A DNA stretch of 64,000 bases from Takakia lepidozioides (Eukaryota; Streptophyta; Takakiopsida; Takakiales; Takakiaceae), in contig CM060734.1 of NCBI GenBank assembly GCA_030704615.1, positions 26,412,001 through 26,476,000 of the forward strand, read 5' to 3'. Of the stretch, positions 1 through 11,126 are shown in pieces. A program made the translations under genes and the position numbers. The notes under the pieces were generated by a model. It worked only from the letters and a program-made list of their open reading frames with translations, made no database searches and was not told the origin of the DNA. Each line of letters starts with the position of its first letter. Position 1 is the first letter of the stretch.

Positions 1-1020
1 CCCCCCCCCCCCACCATTTTATTATTATTTTTCCCCCTAAACAGTCCCTCTCTCTCCCTCTCTCTCCACATCTTCATGGGACAGAGGGAGAGATGAGGGA
101 AAAGAGGGAGAGAGAGGGACAGAGGGAGATGAAAAAAGAAGAAGATGAAAAACAAAAAAAAGATGGTGGGGGGGGGGAGGGGGGGGGGGGGGGGGGGGGG
201 GTGGTGAGAGAGCGAGAGACGGAGAGAGAAGGAGAGATGAGGGAAAAATAAATAAAAAATGGTGGGGAGTGACTGAGCAGCTGCTCCCTCTCTCTCTCTC
301 TCCCCCTCTCTCTCCACACCGTGATGGGACAGAGGGAGAGATGAGGGACAAGAGGGAGAGAGAGGGACTGTTGAGGGGGAAAAAAAACAAAAAAGTGGGG
401 GGGGGGGGGGGCAGCTGCTCCAGTCACTTCCCCACCCCCCGACCATTTTTATTTTTTTTCCCCCCTCAACAGTCCCTCTCTCTCCACATCCTGATGGGAC
501 AGAAGGAGACAGAGGGACAGAGGGACAAAGAGGAAGAGATGAGGGAAAAGAGGGAGAGAGGGAGAGAGTGGGAGAGATGAGGGAAGAAAAATAAAAAAGA
601 AGGTTGGGGGGGGGGGAGTGACTCAGCAGCTGCTGCTGCTCAGTCACTCCCCCCCCCACCTTTTCGTTTTTTGTTTTTGGAATGGTGGGGGGTGCTGAGA
701 GCAGCTTGCTGCTGCTGGTCTTAGCCCCCCCCCCCGACCTTTCATTTTTTGGTTTTGGCAATGGTGGGGGGCGCTGAGAGCTGCAACAGCAAGTACTTGC
801 TGCTGCTGCTCTCTGTCCCCCCCACCTTTTTTTTTTTCTTTTTGGAATGGTGGGGGGCTGACAGCAGTAGCAAGTGCTGGTGCTCTCAGCACCCACCCCC
901 CCCCCCCCCCCCCTCTTTTCATTTTTTGCTTATCAGCAGAGAGAGAAGAGGGGGAGATGGAGAAGGACATAAAGATAGAGGGAGATGGAGAGAGGGGAAG
1001 GGGGAGGGTCAGGCCTTGTT
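1..1020. repeat. Low-complexity tandem arrays (GA/CT-rich, poly-G/poly-C)
   Basis: No gene is visible. Units of roughly 200 bp recur near 50, 286 and 471. Each has a CT-rich block, a short unique core reading roughly CACATCNTGATGGGACAGAG, a GA-rich block and a long G run. From about 650 to 920 a second array of 80-100 bp units follows (C run, T-rich stretch, TGGTGGGGGG, then GCTGAGAGCAGC-type palindromes). Several inverted repeats such as GAGCAGCTGCTC occur. Open frames here are proline/serine or arginine/glutamate low-complexity shadows. The same kinds of block recur at 19.44-20.54 kb, so this is probably non-coding sequence of a repeat family. Confidence 0.75.
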
Positions 1021-1081
1021 TGTTTTTGGCATGTGAAATCACACGGTAGTAGTGTTGTGGGTGCAGGGATAAGCTAGTAGT

Positions 1082-3131
1082 ATGGCGAAGGACAAGGAGA
1101 AGGTAGGGAAGCCTGTAGGGAAGCCTGACAACGCTCCCGTCATTGACGGCCGTGTGACACGGTCCACTTGGTCCAAACTCACCAGCCCTATAGGCGGCTA
1201 TGTGAGAGGACCAAGCCGTAAGGCTGTCGAGGCCTCCACGCCCTCGAAGGTTGAGGCTGGGGATGCCTCCACTTGAGGGTGGTGCACCCAATGTTCAGGC
1301 TGGGATGCCACCCCACGGGCTGATGGAGGGCCCTGACTTTTACGCGGGGAAGCGCATTCTCAGATCTGCCGCCAGGTATGGGCAACTTGATCTTAGCCCC
1401 ACCGCTTATGCCTTTTCCCCTTCTTCTGCAGCCAAGAGGGCTTATAAGGGGGGGGGGGGGGGGGGTCAGAAGGGGGTGGGTTCCTCCTCACCTTGGGAGA
1501 AGAGGGAGGCTTCAAAGGAGGCCGCAATGAGGTGGAAGGAGGAGGAAAGGAAGAGGGAGGAAGACAAGAAGAGGGAAGAGGGAAATAAAGGGGCACGAGA
1601 AAGGGAGGGGGAAGAGGAGAGGGTGACATTGGCTATGGAGGGCCCCTTGCGAAGTCCGTTGCCTAAACGGTCAATGAAGAAGACCCTGGACTTTGCGGCG
1701 CCGCCTGCGAGCCTATTGGGTGCATGGGATAGGCTTTCACCCTTATTCCGAGAGGGCGTTATGGGGGGTGCACCACAAGCGGGGACCGAGGGCAACATTG
1801 AGGTCATGGACGCAAAGGTGAGCCTCTTTCCTTCACCTTTTTTTCTTTCCTTTGCCTTTCATTTTGTTTCTGGTTTATTTCTAATTTTGTGGGTTTTGTG
1901 TTCAGGAGCTTGGCGCATTCGTGGCTAAGCTTGTGGCAAGCAGTGGGATTGCCACCGACAAAGCAGGGACAGTGGTGGTGCCTACCCGTGGGGACGGTAA
2001 GAGGAAGAGGAAAATATGTCGTGTCCCCGAAGGAGGGTAGGGAAGTAGTGGAGGGGAAGGGGAAAGGACAGGCCCAGGAGAGGGAGCGTAAGAGAAAGAG
2101 GCGTAGAAGGAGAGAGGTGCAGCCGAGGGAGGGCACTAGTGGGGGAACAAAAGACAAGGGGGAGCTAGTTCAGATGAGCGTGCAACCGGTGGAGGGCATT
2201 ACCGGGGCAACAAAAGACAAAGGAGAGGTAGTTCAGAAGAGCGTGGACGAGGTAAAGACCTCGGGTCCCCACAACCTTGATTTGCCAAAGATGAAGGTGC
2301 CCCCCTTAGAGACCAATAAGGTCGATGACCCCATTGTGAGTATTGGGAGGCCATGAAAAAAGTAGCCTTCGACTTAGCGGCGAGGTGGTTCCCTTGGCAT
2401 ATTGATTGGCCACGCCAATCACATCGCCATAGGCGAGCATTCGTGCAAGCACTTGAGGGCACATTTTCGGGTGAGTGGAATGAGGGGAAGCTCTTGGAGC
2501 TGGTGGGAAAGAACCTCAAGGACAAGAGGTACCATGCGCGACAAACCATTCGCAAGGCACTCAAGGCGGGGGTCGAACCAACGACCATGCCACATGGAAT
2601 AACCAAGGTAAGAGTGCATGTTCATTGCGGTATGGAGTTCATTAACATTTATAGTGTCTTTGTTGGGGCTGGACAGGAATCTTGGGAGGCTCTCATCGTA
2701 GGGGAGAGGGAAGAGCTGAAGGCGGAGATCTTCGCAAGGGGACGTGCGGCAACTGCAGCCCGCCTCGAGAAGTGTGCGGCATCAACACACAAGTGGGGCC
2801 CCGGCAGAAGCAAGAGTTTTGTCACCTGATTTGTAAGTGTTCTTTCTCTTGTCATACCCATTCTTCTTTTTTAGCTTCTTCTTTCCATTATGAATTCTGA
2901 CCTGTCATTGCATTTGTATGTCATGTGCAGAAAAAGAAGTTTCAGAGGCCTCCCTCCGCCATCGAGCACAACTTTTGCAAGACTCAGGGGTGGAAGGCCC
3001 TTGTAGCCTCAATGGCCAAGACGCCACAATTGACGGAGGATAGTGCATCTGTAGGGGTGGGGATGGGTAGTTCAGTGGCTCGGCCGGATGGGGGAGAGCC
3101 AGTAGTAGGGGTGGTTCGAAGGATGATGTAA
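1082..3131 (+). pseudogene. CACTA (En/Spm) accessory ORF, decayed, multi-exon
   Basis: The frame opens with ATG at 1082 (basic, MAKDKEKVGKP...), stops at 1274 and continues in another frame from about 1251 to a probable donor after 1818. A probable exon begins near 1905. A Lys/Arg/Glu-rich stretch (about 2020-2350) holds two copies of a TKDKGE-containing 63-bp unit. The segment 2353-2608 carries a W..HIDWPR...F...L pattern, and the piece 2676-2830 ends in a HKWGPGRSKSF motif. This resembles the Ptta/En/Spm plant transposase-associated domain (PF03004), often encoded beside TNP2 in CACTA elements. A last piece (2930-3131) is basic then Gly/Val-rich. At least one frameshift and uncertain splicing make it a probable non-functional partner of the TNP2 gene downstream. 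Family assignment rests on motif resemblance only. Confidence 0.5.
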
Positions 3132-3588
3132 TCTCGGACTTGGCCTCATCATCCGCCAAATTGGAGGCCCATCGTAGCTTGCATTCCTCGGACGAGTACA
3201 TCTATGACTCAGGTGATGAGGAGTGAGGGATGGTTCCCAGTTAGAGACATGTAAAGGTAGTACTCGCTTTATGTATATATATTTTCAGTTGCCATTTCGA
3301 TCCTCATTCTAACCTTAATGGACATGTGGATTTGGTGTGTCGACCTATATATTAGAATGCATGCAATTCATGCAAGCATGAGGCACACCCCAACCCCAAG
3401 AAACCCCTCCTCCTCCCCCCCAAACAAAAAAAAAACCCCAAAACCCCACCCCAAGGATGTAGTGTGCAAACCCCGATGTCGCAGAACAAAATAGAGCCAA
3501 AAATAAAATCATTACGCCCCTCAAAACCGCAATCCTATATTTTCTAAAGGCAAATATTCATTTTAAATTCATTTAAATTCGATTTAAT
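3132..3588. other. Non-coding, no recognised feature
   Basis: AT-rich spacer with a C/A-rich block (about 3390-3450). It separates the accessory ORF from the TNP2 gene. I see no gene, RNA or terminal repeat here. Confidence 0.6.
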
Positions 3589-3875
3589 TCAAAATTGGTT
3601 CAAGGGTGAGTGCGTCGTTGGGGAGGCAAATGTTTTTTTTTTTTTGGCTGGATCTTTGCACACGTATTGCACGCATATTTAAGCACATGTGGGAAAAAGT
3701 GAAGCTCGAGCCACATCCGTTTGATGGGTGCAATGGCATGAGAGGATTTTCTTTCACATTAATAAACAAAAATTGGTTGATCGGGTGAACGCGTCCTTGG
3801 GGGGGCAAATGATTTTGTTTGGGTTTGAAACTTTGCATGCGTGACGTTGCGCACATACATGTAATTAGTGAATGA
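3589..3875 (+). repeat. Imperfect direct repeat pair upstream of TNP2
   Basis: Two diverged copies begin near 3589 and 3767. Shared blocks are AATTGGTT, a GGGTGA.{1}TGCGTC-like segment, GGGG.GGCAAATG and a TTTGCA..CGT...GCAC...CAT block. They lie just upstream of the transposase reading frame and may be internal regulatory repeats of the CACTA element. Confidence 0.5.
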
Positions 3876-3969
3876 CATATTTGATGCATGCACACATTGA
3901 AGGTTGTTGTTTGCATTTCGCTTATAATAAGTTGTATGGTTGTAAGGACACATTATAATATATGCCCGT

Positions 3970-6678
3970 ATGTTCATTTGTTCGTATCAGGACTTTGTCC
4001 ATCCCTTCCCGATGCTTTCTTGGGGGACCCCATCCAAAAACAACCCAAGTACATTAGGTGGGAGCCGTGGGCGAGACGCCGCCCCCACCGTTTATCAAGT
4101 ACCGAACGATGATGATGACGATAGTGACATTGATAGCAGCAGTGAGGATGGAATTAACCAGGAGGATGTGCAAGCTATGGAGGATCTCTTAATGCATCAT
4201 ATAGGGTTTGATGCAACCCATGGAGAAGAAACCAAGCCAATCGCTGATCCTGAAATGGGCCCCTCAAATGACATGGAGAGGGAGACGAGAACTCCCTTGT
4301 ACGAAGGGGCGAAAGTGAGTCGACTTTCAACAATCTTACTATTGCTCAATCTTCAAGTTCAATTTGGCATAAATAATGTTGGGATGTCTGCCATAATGAG
4401 AACTATTGCGAACTATATCCTTGCTCCACACTTGAAACCCAAGATGCCACGGTCGCGGAAAGAGGCGCGCGAAGTGTTGGACTCCGTGGGGATGGGCTAT
4501 AAGATTTTTCATGCATGTCCATGTGATAAAACCCTATACTACGGAGAGGATTCGCGTCTCACCAAGTGCCCAAAGCGCAAAGAAGACCGATATTGGGATG
4601 ATGTCCAAAGGAAAAAAAGTACCACGCAAGGTATAAGCGCCATTCCCCCTCGCATGAAAATTTTCTTCTTTAATCTTGTCAATGCATGTCAAGTATATTC
4701 CACAAAGTTTGGGGTTTAGAGAGTAGTACTCATGCAAGATCTGATTGTGGCTTTGGAAGGAGTGAGTAATACTAGCGACGTTCGGTTTTGACCATTCACG
4801 CCCAAATGAGGGAGAGGCTGACATGAGGGTGTTGTATTATGTGTCCTAATGGGGTATTCCATCCTAGAAAATGCATTACTTTCTATTCATCCCGCGATTG
4901 AAGGCACACTACCGAAGCCCGGAGTTGGCAACACTGATGAGATGGCACGCCTCGCATCGGAGCCCCCTGGGAAAGGTGTGCGGGCCACAAGATTCACAAG
5001 CATGGAGGCATACTGAAGAGATGTGGCCTTTTCTCTTGGAGGACCCACGACATGTCCGCCTCGGCTTCTCCTCGGATGGGATCAACCCATACTCTGTCCA
5101 ATCATGTAGTCATTCCACTTGGCCGGTGACCTTGGTGAATTACAACATCCCTCCGTATCTTTCAATAAAAAAAGGCCATATCATGTTGGCTGCCATTGTA
5201 CCAGGTGAGTGTTCCCATTTCATGCTTATTATTCCCTTGGACTTTACATTAATCTTATGATCTTTGGCGCAATTTGGATGCAAGATTGATGAGTGACATA
5301 ATCATGGAGTTAGACGTGTAATTCATTATGTAGTATAATTTGCATAATGGTGGAGCATTGAAACAATGATGTGATTGTCTCATAGGGAAAAAACAAGTGG
5401 CAAACATGGACACGTACTTGCGACCTCTAGTTGATGAACTTAAGGAGCTATGGAGGGGGGTCCCGGCATTGGATGCTTCACTTGACCCTATGGCCGGACA
5501 ATCTTTTCAGAGGAGAGGCATATTGTTTTGGACAATGCATGATTATCCAGGTATATTATGTTCTCCATGAAGAACCCGCGTACATTTACTTGTCAAGGCC
5601 GGATAGTCTTGTCAAGGTGACAGTCTTGTGCACCGTAATGGGGTAGATGACACTATGGGCCATGCACATGAGAGCTTCTTGTCTTGGCTAATGTGGCGGG
5701 ATGTGTACAAGACTAACTGTTTGTTCGGGGCTAAGCACCAAAGGGTACCATGCGTGCTTGCATTGTGGCGATGATCTTGATGCACATAGCTCCCGCCATC
5801 TTCGCAAGATGGTGTATCCCAACTACCGCAAGTTTCTTTCTATGAGCCATCGATGGAGAAGAAGAGAGAAACACTTGTTTGATGGCAAAGAGGAGGTACC
5901 CCCCCCCGTGACACCATCCGGGCAGTTTTGGGAAGACCGATGGAAGAAGGTCCATGCGGGCACGGTCGGTGAAGTGGACGTGCCCGGCATGAAGCGACTT
6001 TCAATCTTCTATGAGTTGCCATATTGGGCGGTACGTATTCCACAAAAACACCGTCAATATCCCTATACATGCATGTGATATTGCACATTTGGTATGCGTT
6101 GCATTGTCACTTTCACGTCAAAATTTTTGTGTAAGTATTTGTGGGTGAGGATATATATAGGACCTGAAGATTCGCCATCTTCTAGATCCCATGCATGTTG
6201 AGAAGAATGTCTGCTCGTCCTTTTTTCGGGTTCTTCATGGTACATCGACAAAGAAGGGAGTGGCTGCAAAAGGAGATTCTCTCGGTGTTAGGAACTTGAG
6301 GAGCAGGGTCGCATGCGCCATCTATGGGCCGAACAAAATGGTGTGGACCCAAAGGGTGTTGTACGGTGGAAGTATAGGCGCGCACCTTGGCAATGGACAA
6401 AGGAGGAATACAATAATGTGATAGCCACCATAGGTGCTGTCCGAACACCAACTGGTTATGGGTCATCCCTCCGTATGAAGTTCAACAAAGACGGGGTCCA
6501 TGGTTTGAAGTTTCATGACTACCACAATATTTTGCAAGACATCTTGCCCATTGCAGTACGTGGGACATTGACTCCCGAGGTTCGCGAGACAATCTACAGA
6601 TGGGGAGGCTTGTTCCGGAGGATTTGCTCCAAAGAGTTGGAGGAAACGGATTTTCCACGCATGAAGAAGGAGGCGGCG
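3970..6678 (+). pseudogene. TNP2-type CACTA transposase, 5' part (Transposase_21)
   Basis: Pieces in order match the TNP2 family (PF02992). 3970-4630 has an acidic stretch, an LYEGAKVSRLS segment and a GYKIFHACPCDK...CPKR segment. 4867-5204 has MRWHASHRS...DPRHVRLGFSSDGINP and a WPVTLVNYNIPP segment. 5386-5550 has DTYLRPLVDELKELW and an FWTMHDYP segment. 5713-6030 has SGLSTKGYHACLHC...YPNYRKFL. 6161-6678 has LDPMHVEKNVC and later HDYHNILQDILPIAVRG. Introns have GT/AG ends (donors after 5204, 5550, 6030). A frame change near 6300 is internal. The reading frame is then cut at 6678 by a gypsy element and resumes at 13647. The family excises and inserts CACTA elements; this copy cannot encode the intact enzyme. 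Confidence 0.85.
6674..6678 (+). repeat. 5-bp target-site duplication (left), CGGCG
   Basis: CGGCG directly precedes the left LTR and is repeated directly after the right LTR (13642-13646). A 5-bp duplication is the usual Ty3/gypsy integrase footprint. Confidence 0.9.
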
Positions 6679-7403
6679 TGTCGCGCACCTCACTTCGGTA
6701 AGCTCCCCTTCAAGTCATAGTTACTCGCTTTGATGCGCGCGCCTGACTCCCAACCTGGCCGCCCGGGCCAACTTGGAGCTTTGGCTGCTCATCGGGACAT
6801 AACGGTCCCCCTTTGCTTCCCTCTAAACCCTCCACCTATTTGGGACTAGGAGAATTCCCTTTGGTAGATGGCAGTCCGGAACAGCTCCCCTCTCTTTGGT
6901 CGCTTTCCGGCTCGTTCGCTTACTCACTAGTTTTTGGTCACCAACGGGCTTGCACCGTTCTCGGGGTTACTACTCCCTATATATACTTCTGTAGCTGTCC
7001 GCGGGGGTTTCATAACCAGCCATGCCATTTTATGGCGAACCACCACGAAAACCCTCGACTCCCGGTGATGAGTCGCGGTGAGTCTTGGCCCACTCATCAC
7101 GGCCCCTATGGACCGTGATGAGTCCCAAGACTCCCCACGACTCCCACCACGAGGTCTCCGCCCCCATGGTGAGTCCTATGCCACCCCCACTAAGTCCCGC
7201 TAAGCTACCACCACCCCTTGTGGAGCCACCCCCACCGCAACCCGGTGTGCGGGGCTCCACCTAGTGAGCGCCTCCGCCTCCTTGAGTGCCTTGGGCACTC
7301 AAGGTTGCTTCAGCCCCCATACCTATCGCTGCCGATGCCCCCACTACAGGGGCAGCCCCTCATGTGTCCCGACCCCCTGCCCTCAAGGCAAAGGGCCGCG
7401 ACA
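6679..7403 (-). repeat. Left LTR (3' LTR of the minus-strand gypsy element)
   Basis: 725 bp, starting TGTCGCGCACC and ending GGGCCGCGACA, so the ends are TG...CA with a short terminal inverted repeat (TGTCGCG/CGCGACA). It contains a TATATATA stretch (about 6979-6986) on the plus strand. Nearly identical to 12917-13641. Confidence 0.95.
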
Positions 7404-7425
7404 CACCCCTACCAACAGGGAGTCG
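7404..7425 (-). promoter_or_regulatory. Probable polypurine tract region of the gypsy element
   Basis: Adjoining the inner edge of the 3' LTR, the minus strand reads TTGGTAGGGGTG up to the LTR. This is where plus-strand priming would start. The purine tract is short, so the exact primer is uncertain. Confidence 0.5.
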
Positions 7426-8305
7426 ATGTCCTCATCAACTTGTCCATTTTGTAGAAACGAACATCCAAGCTGTGGCGTCCCACATCAAGGAGTTTGTTTC
7501 CGCACCATGGCGTCCCATGGCAAAGAACCAAACCCCACACTTGACTCTACTCTCCACTAGCTAGTTCGGCCGACTTCCTCCAAGTCCCGGCCAAGGGTGG
7601 AGCCTCTCGAGCTCCTCCTAGTGCACTCTTCTTGGCCTACTTCAAGGCCAAGGAACGATCCTCCCCGAGGATCGAATCGCCTTACTGCAACAACATTGCT
7701 TGCGATCGCTCATGATGCCGCTTTTGGCATCACCTTGAGCAAGGGTTCCCTGGAACCCTCTTTGACTAGGAAGATAACCTTGAACCAACCGTGCGCCCCA
7801 ATCACTACAATTGGGTCCGCCTTGGAATGCTGGCCTGAGGTATGGGAACACGCCGAAGCCGCACTACGACTTCGTCCCGAGGCTACACGATTATAGTACG
7901 TGAACGGAAGCACGTAGCTTCCGCGTTAGCCCGCACTACAAGGCAACTCCCTCGGTAGCGCAGTTATAGTACGCGCACGCGCCAGGTGCGCACTAGCACG
8001 TGAACTCCCAAAGAAGTCGCAAGTTTCCTTGCCCCTTGGATGGGGGTCACCCGATTTCGGCACTACGCAAACACACGATTAACCCAATTTACCTCTCCCA
8101 CTTTTATAAGCTAGCATGCATTCTACACACTAGCCAACCATACCATGCATCACCATTCCAAACAAAATAGGACGCACACATTTGGAACCCATTTCCTTTA
8201 TAACAAATTTTTGTACAATACAAGTTTTTGTAATCGGATTCCTAAGCTAGCTAAGCCGGGCTAAGCATGCATTTCCTCCCCCACGCTCCAAGGTTGATGT
8301 CCCCA
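7426..8305 (-). other. Non-coding 3' region of the gypsy element
   Basis: About 880 bp between the chromodomain stop and the 3' LTR. GC-rich at first, with a TAGTACGTGAACGGAAGCAC / TATAGTACGCGCACGCGCC type repeat between 7890 and 8010. No convincing ORF in either direction. Confidence 0.6.
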
Positions 8306-9707
8306 TCAACGTTTCTTCCGCTTTTGAGGTCGCCCTTCGAAAGCTGCAACCGCCTCGGATGCGTTTCCCATTTCTGAGGCACGCACCCAAGATGCCTCCA
8401 CATGATGATAGCCCTTCCATTTGACGAGATACTCCGTTTCTCGGTTCTTGAACCTCCTTGACTTAAGTATTGCCTCCACCTCGTACTCAGGTTCATTTTC
8501 ATGATCCAACAGCATAGGTGGCGGACGCAACACTTGATGCCGATTCGGACGCACTTCATCTTTGAAGTAAGGCTTCAAAAGGGAGACATGGAATACTGGG
8601 TGCACCTTGCTGTTTGCCGGCAGCTCCAATTCATACACATCCTCATTCATAACCTTCCGAATGCGAAAGGGTCCCGCATACGGAGGTACGAACTTCGGAC
8701 TCACTTCCGGAGGTAGTCGGAAATTCTTGATGTTCAACCAGACCTCTGTGCCTGCCTCAAACTTCACTTCCCTCCGCTTCCGATTCGCCTGCCTTTCATA
8801 CCGTTTCCTGGCTTTGGCAATGTTGTACTTTGCGAGCTTCAACAAACGCTCGCGTTCTTCCAGTACCGCCGCTACTGCCGGTTCCTCAACGTCCTGGGCG
8901 GCCCAACTTGTCGGCACCAGAGGTGCTTTTCCATAGACCAATACGAAAGGGGAAACTCCCGTTGCGGAGTGTTCTGTGTTATTATAACAGAACTCTGCCG
9001 CGTCTAAGTGTTCCACCCAGTCTGTTTGGTCTGCCGACACGTAATTCCGCAAGATCTGCTTCACTACGGAATTCACTCTTTCTGTTTGGCCGTCGGTCGT
9101 AGGTCGGAAGGCGGTGCTCATCTTCAGCCTCGTCCCCATCTTCTTCCAAAGTGTCCTCCAAAATTTACTCGTAAACTTTGGATCGCGATTCCGAGACAAT
9201 ATCCTTCGGGACTCCATGATGCTTTAAGACGTGGGCGAAGTAAAGTCGCCCTGTCTCCTGCGCCGTTGCCGTCTCCTTGGTGGGGATGAAATGGCCCATT
9301 TTACTGAACCTATCCACCACCACCATGATTGCATCGAATCCTTTTGACAGCGGCATAGCAGTCATGAAATCCATCGAGACGCTTTCCCAAGTCCCCTCTG
9401 GAATCGGCAAGGGTTGTAACAGCCCCGCTTGCTTTTTGTACTCGCTCCGGTTTTGTTGGCATGTGGTGCATGTCTTGACATACTCCTCTGCCTCCTCCCT
9501 CAGTTTGGGCCAGAAATACTCTTTCTTCAAGAGTGCCGTAGTGCGCTTGGCTCCGCCGTGGCCCGCAAGCGGGCTATCATGGCATTCTCTCAAGAGGCTA
9601 TCTCTGATCCCTCCCTTTGGCACGTAGAGACGTTTTTGCTTATACCGGAGCAGTCCATTTTGCAAGTGGAACTGCGATTTAACCCCCATCCTCAAGTCCT
9701 GCATCAC
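8306..9707 (-). pseudogene. Gypsy integrase and C-terminal chromodomain
   Basis: Minus-strand frames 9707-9165 and 9217-8306. The first carries the HHCC zinc finger (H and H in SPLAGHGG context, then CTTCQQ) and the first catalytic Asp (SMDFMTAMP). The second carries the remaining DDE residues (RNRDPKF and DGQTERVN). A chromodomain (about 8370-8490) with YLVKWKGY and W...ASEM closes the protein. Integrase inserts the cDNA; the chromodomain usually directs insertion to particular chromatin. A frameshift near 9195 separates the first catalytic Asp from the other two. The ORF stop is at 8306. Confidence 0.9.
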
Positions 9708-11126
9708 GGACTTCGCCAGCTCATCCTTCCGGCAAGCCGTTTCGGATCTTCCTTTGGAGCGCCGTCTCGCCCTTGTACACCAACAAGAGCTGCTGCTTTC
9801 TACTTAAAGCATCGGCCACCACGTTGTCTCGTCCCGGTTTGTACTGGATATCCACGTCGAACACCGCCAAAGTATCTTGCCACCTAAGTTGTTTTGGGGA
9901 CAACTTGGGCTGCGTGGCAAAATACTTCACCGTGACATTGTCCGTGAACACCTTCACTGGGTTGGAACCAACATAATGGCGCCAAAGCTCAAGGCAATGC
10001 ACCACCGCCTTCATCTCTTTTTCGTGCGTAGGCCACCGTCGCTCCACTTCATTCAGTTTCTTACTTTCGTAAGCCACTGGACGTCCATCTTGCATAAGTA
10101 CACCCCAATCGCGAAGTCCGACGCATCTGTATGAATCTCAAATGGACGATCGAACTCCGGGATTTTCAAGACTGGAGCTTCCGCCATCCGCTGCTTCAAT
10201 TCAGCAAAAGCTTGGCCACAAAATGTGTTCCATACCAGACTTTGGATTTACACAGAAGGTCCGACAGCGGCCCCGCGATCTTGGCGAAATTTCTCACATA
10301 CTTCCGGTAATAGGAGGCGAGTCCTAGGAAGGATCGCACTCCCGGGACCGAAGTCGGAGGCTCCCAGTCCAAGATCGCCCTCACCTTTCTGTCATCCATT
10401 TTGATCCCATCCTGTGTAATCACATGCCCCAAGAACTCCACTTTCGTGACCCCGAATTCGCACTTTGAAGCTTTGGCGTACAGCTTCCCTTCCCGCAACT
10501 TTTGGAACACCCTTTTGAGGTGCTCCAGGTGCTCCTCCTTTGTTTTTGAGTACACCAAGATGTCGTCGATGTACACGATCACAAAGTCATCCAACCACTC
10601 CTGAAAAAGGCTGTTCATCAGCGTGCTAAAGGTCGCTGGTGCATTGGTGAGCCCAAAAGGCATCACCAAGAACTCATATGAACCATACCTTGTCCTGCAC
10701 GCGGTCTTCTCCTCATCTCCTTCCGCCACCCGAATTTGATGATAGCCGGAGCGCAAGTCGATCCGGCTGAAATACTTCGCTCCTGCCAACCAATCGAAGA
10801 GGTCGTCGATCCTTGGCAAAGGGTACCGGTTTTTGATAGTCACCTTATTCAGAGCCCTGTAATCGACACACATCCGCAGCGTCCCATCCTTCTTGTCTGA
10901 ATAGCACCGGGGCTCCGTAAGGTGACTTACTCGGCCGGATGTACCCCTTTGACATTAGATCCTTGAGCTGAGTCTTCAGCTCGACCAACTCTCTGTGGCT
11001 CAACCGGTAGGGCGCCTTGGCAGGCGGTTCCGATCCCGGTATCACCTCAATCTTGTGGTCAACTCCTCTTCGCGGTGGCAAGCCGCTTGGTAAATCCTCC
11101 GGCATCACATCCTGGTATTTCTCCAA
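9708..11126 (-). pseudogene. Gypsy reverse transcriptase and RNase H
   Basis: Frames 11126-10845 (linker and start of [25 protein letters not shown]), 10873-10196 (RT core: [32 protein letters not shown], catalytic YIDDILVYS near 10550-10575, FLGHVIT) and 10095-9721 (RNase H: ESKKLNEVERRW, HCLELWRHY, TDNVTVKYF, KPGRDNVVADALSRK). The catalytic DD is present. Frameshifts lie near 10890, between 10196 and 10095, and near 9715. This part copies the element RNA into DNA in the virus-like particle, but the frame is broken in this copy. Confidence 0.92.

Noticed and set aside
37-580. Several long ORFs rich in Ser/Pro/Leu or Arg/Glu on both strands
   Set aside because: They are by-products of GA/CT simple sequence. 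Frames are open because the repeats lack stop codons, and no domain or codon pattern supports a protein.
8370-8490. Chromodomain in the gypsy element as a possible relative of the CHD1 chromodomains
   Set aside because: A C-terminal chromodomain is the normal hallmark of chromoviruses. The two lie in unrelated genes 36 kb apart and I see no link beyond the shared fold.
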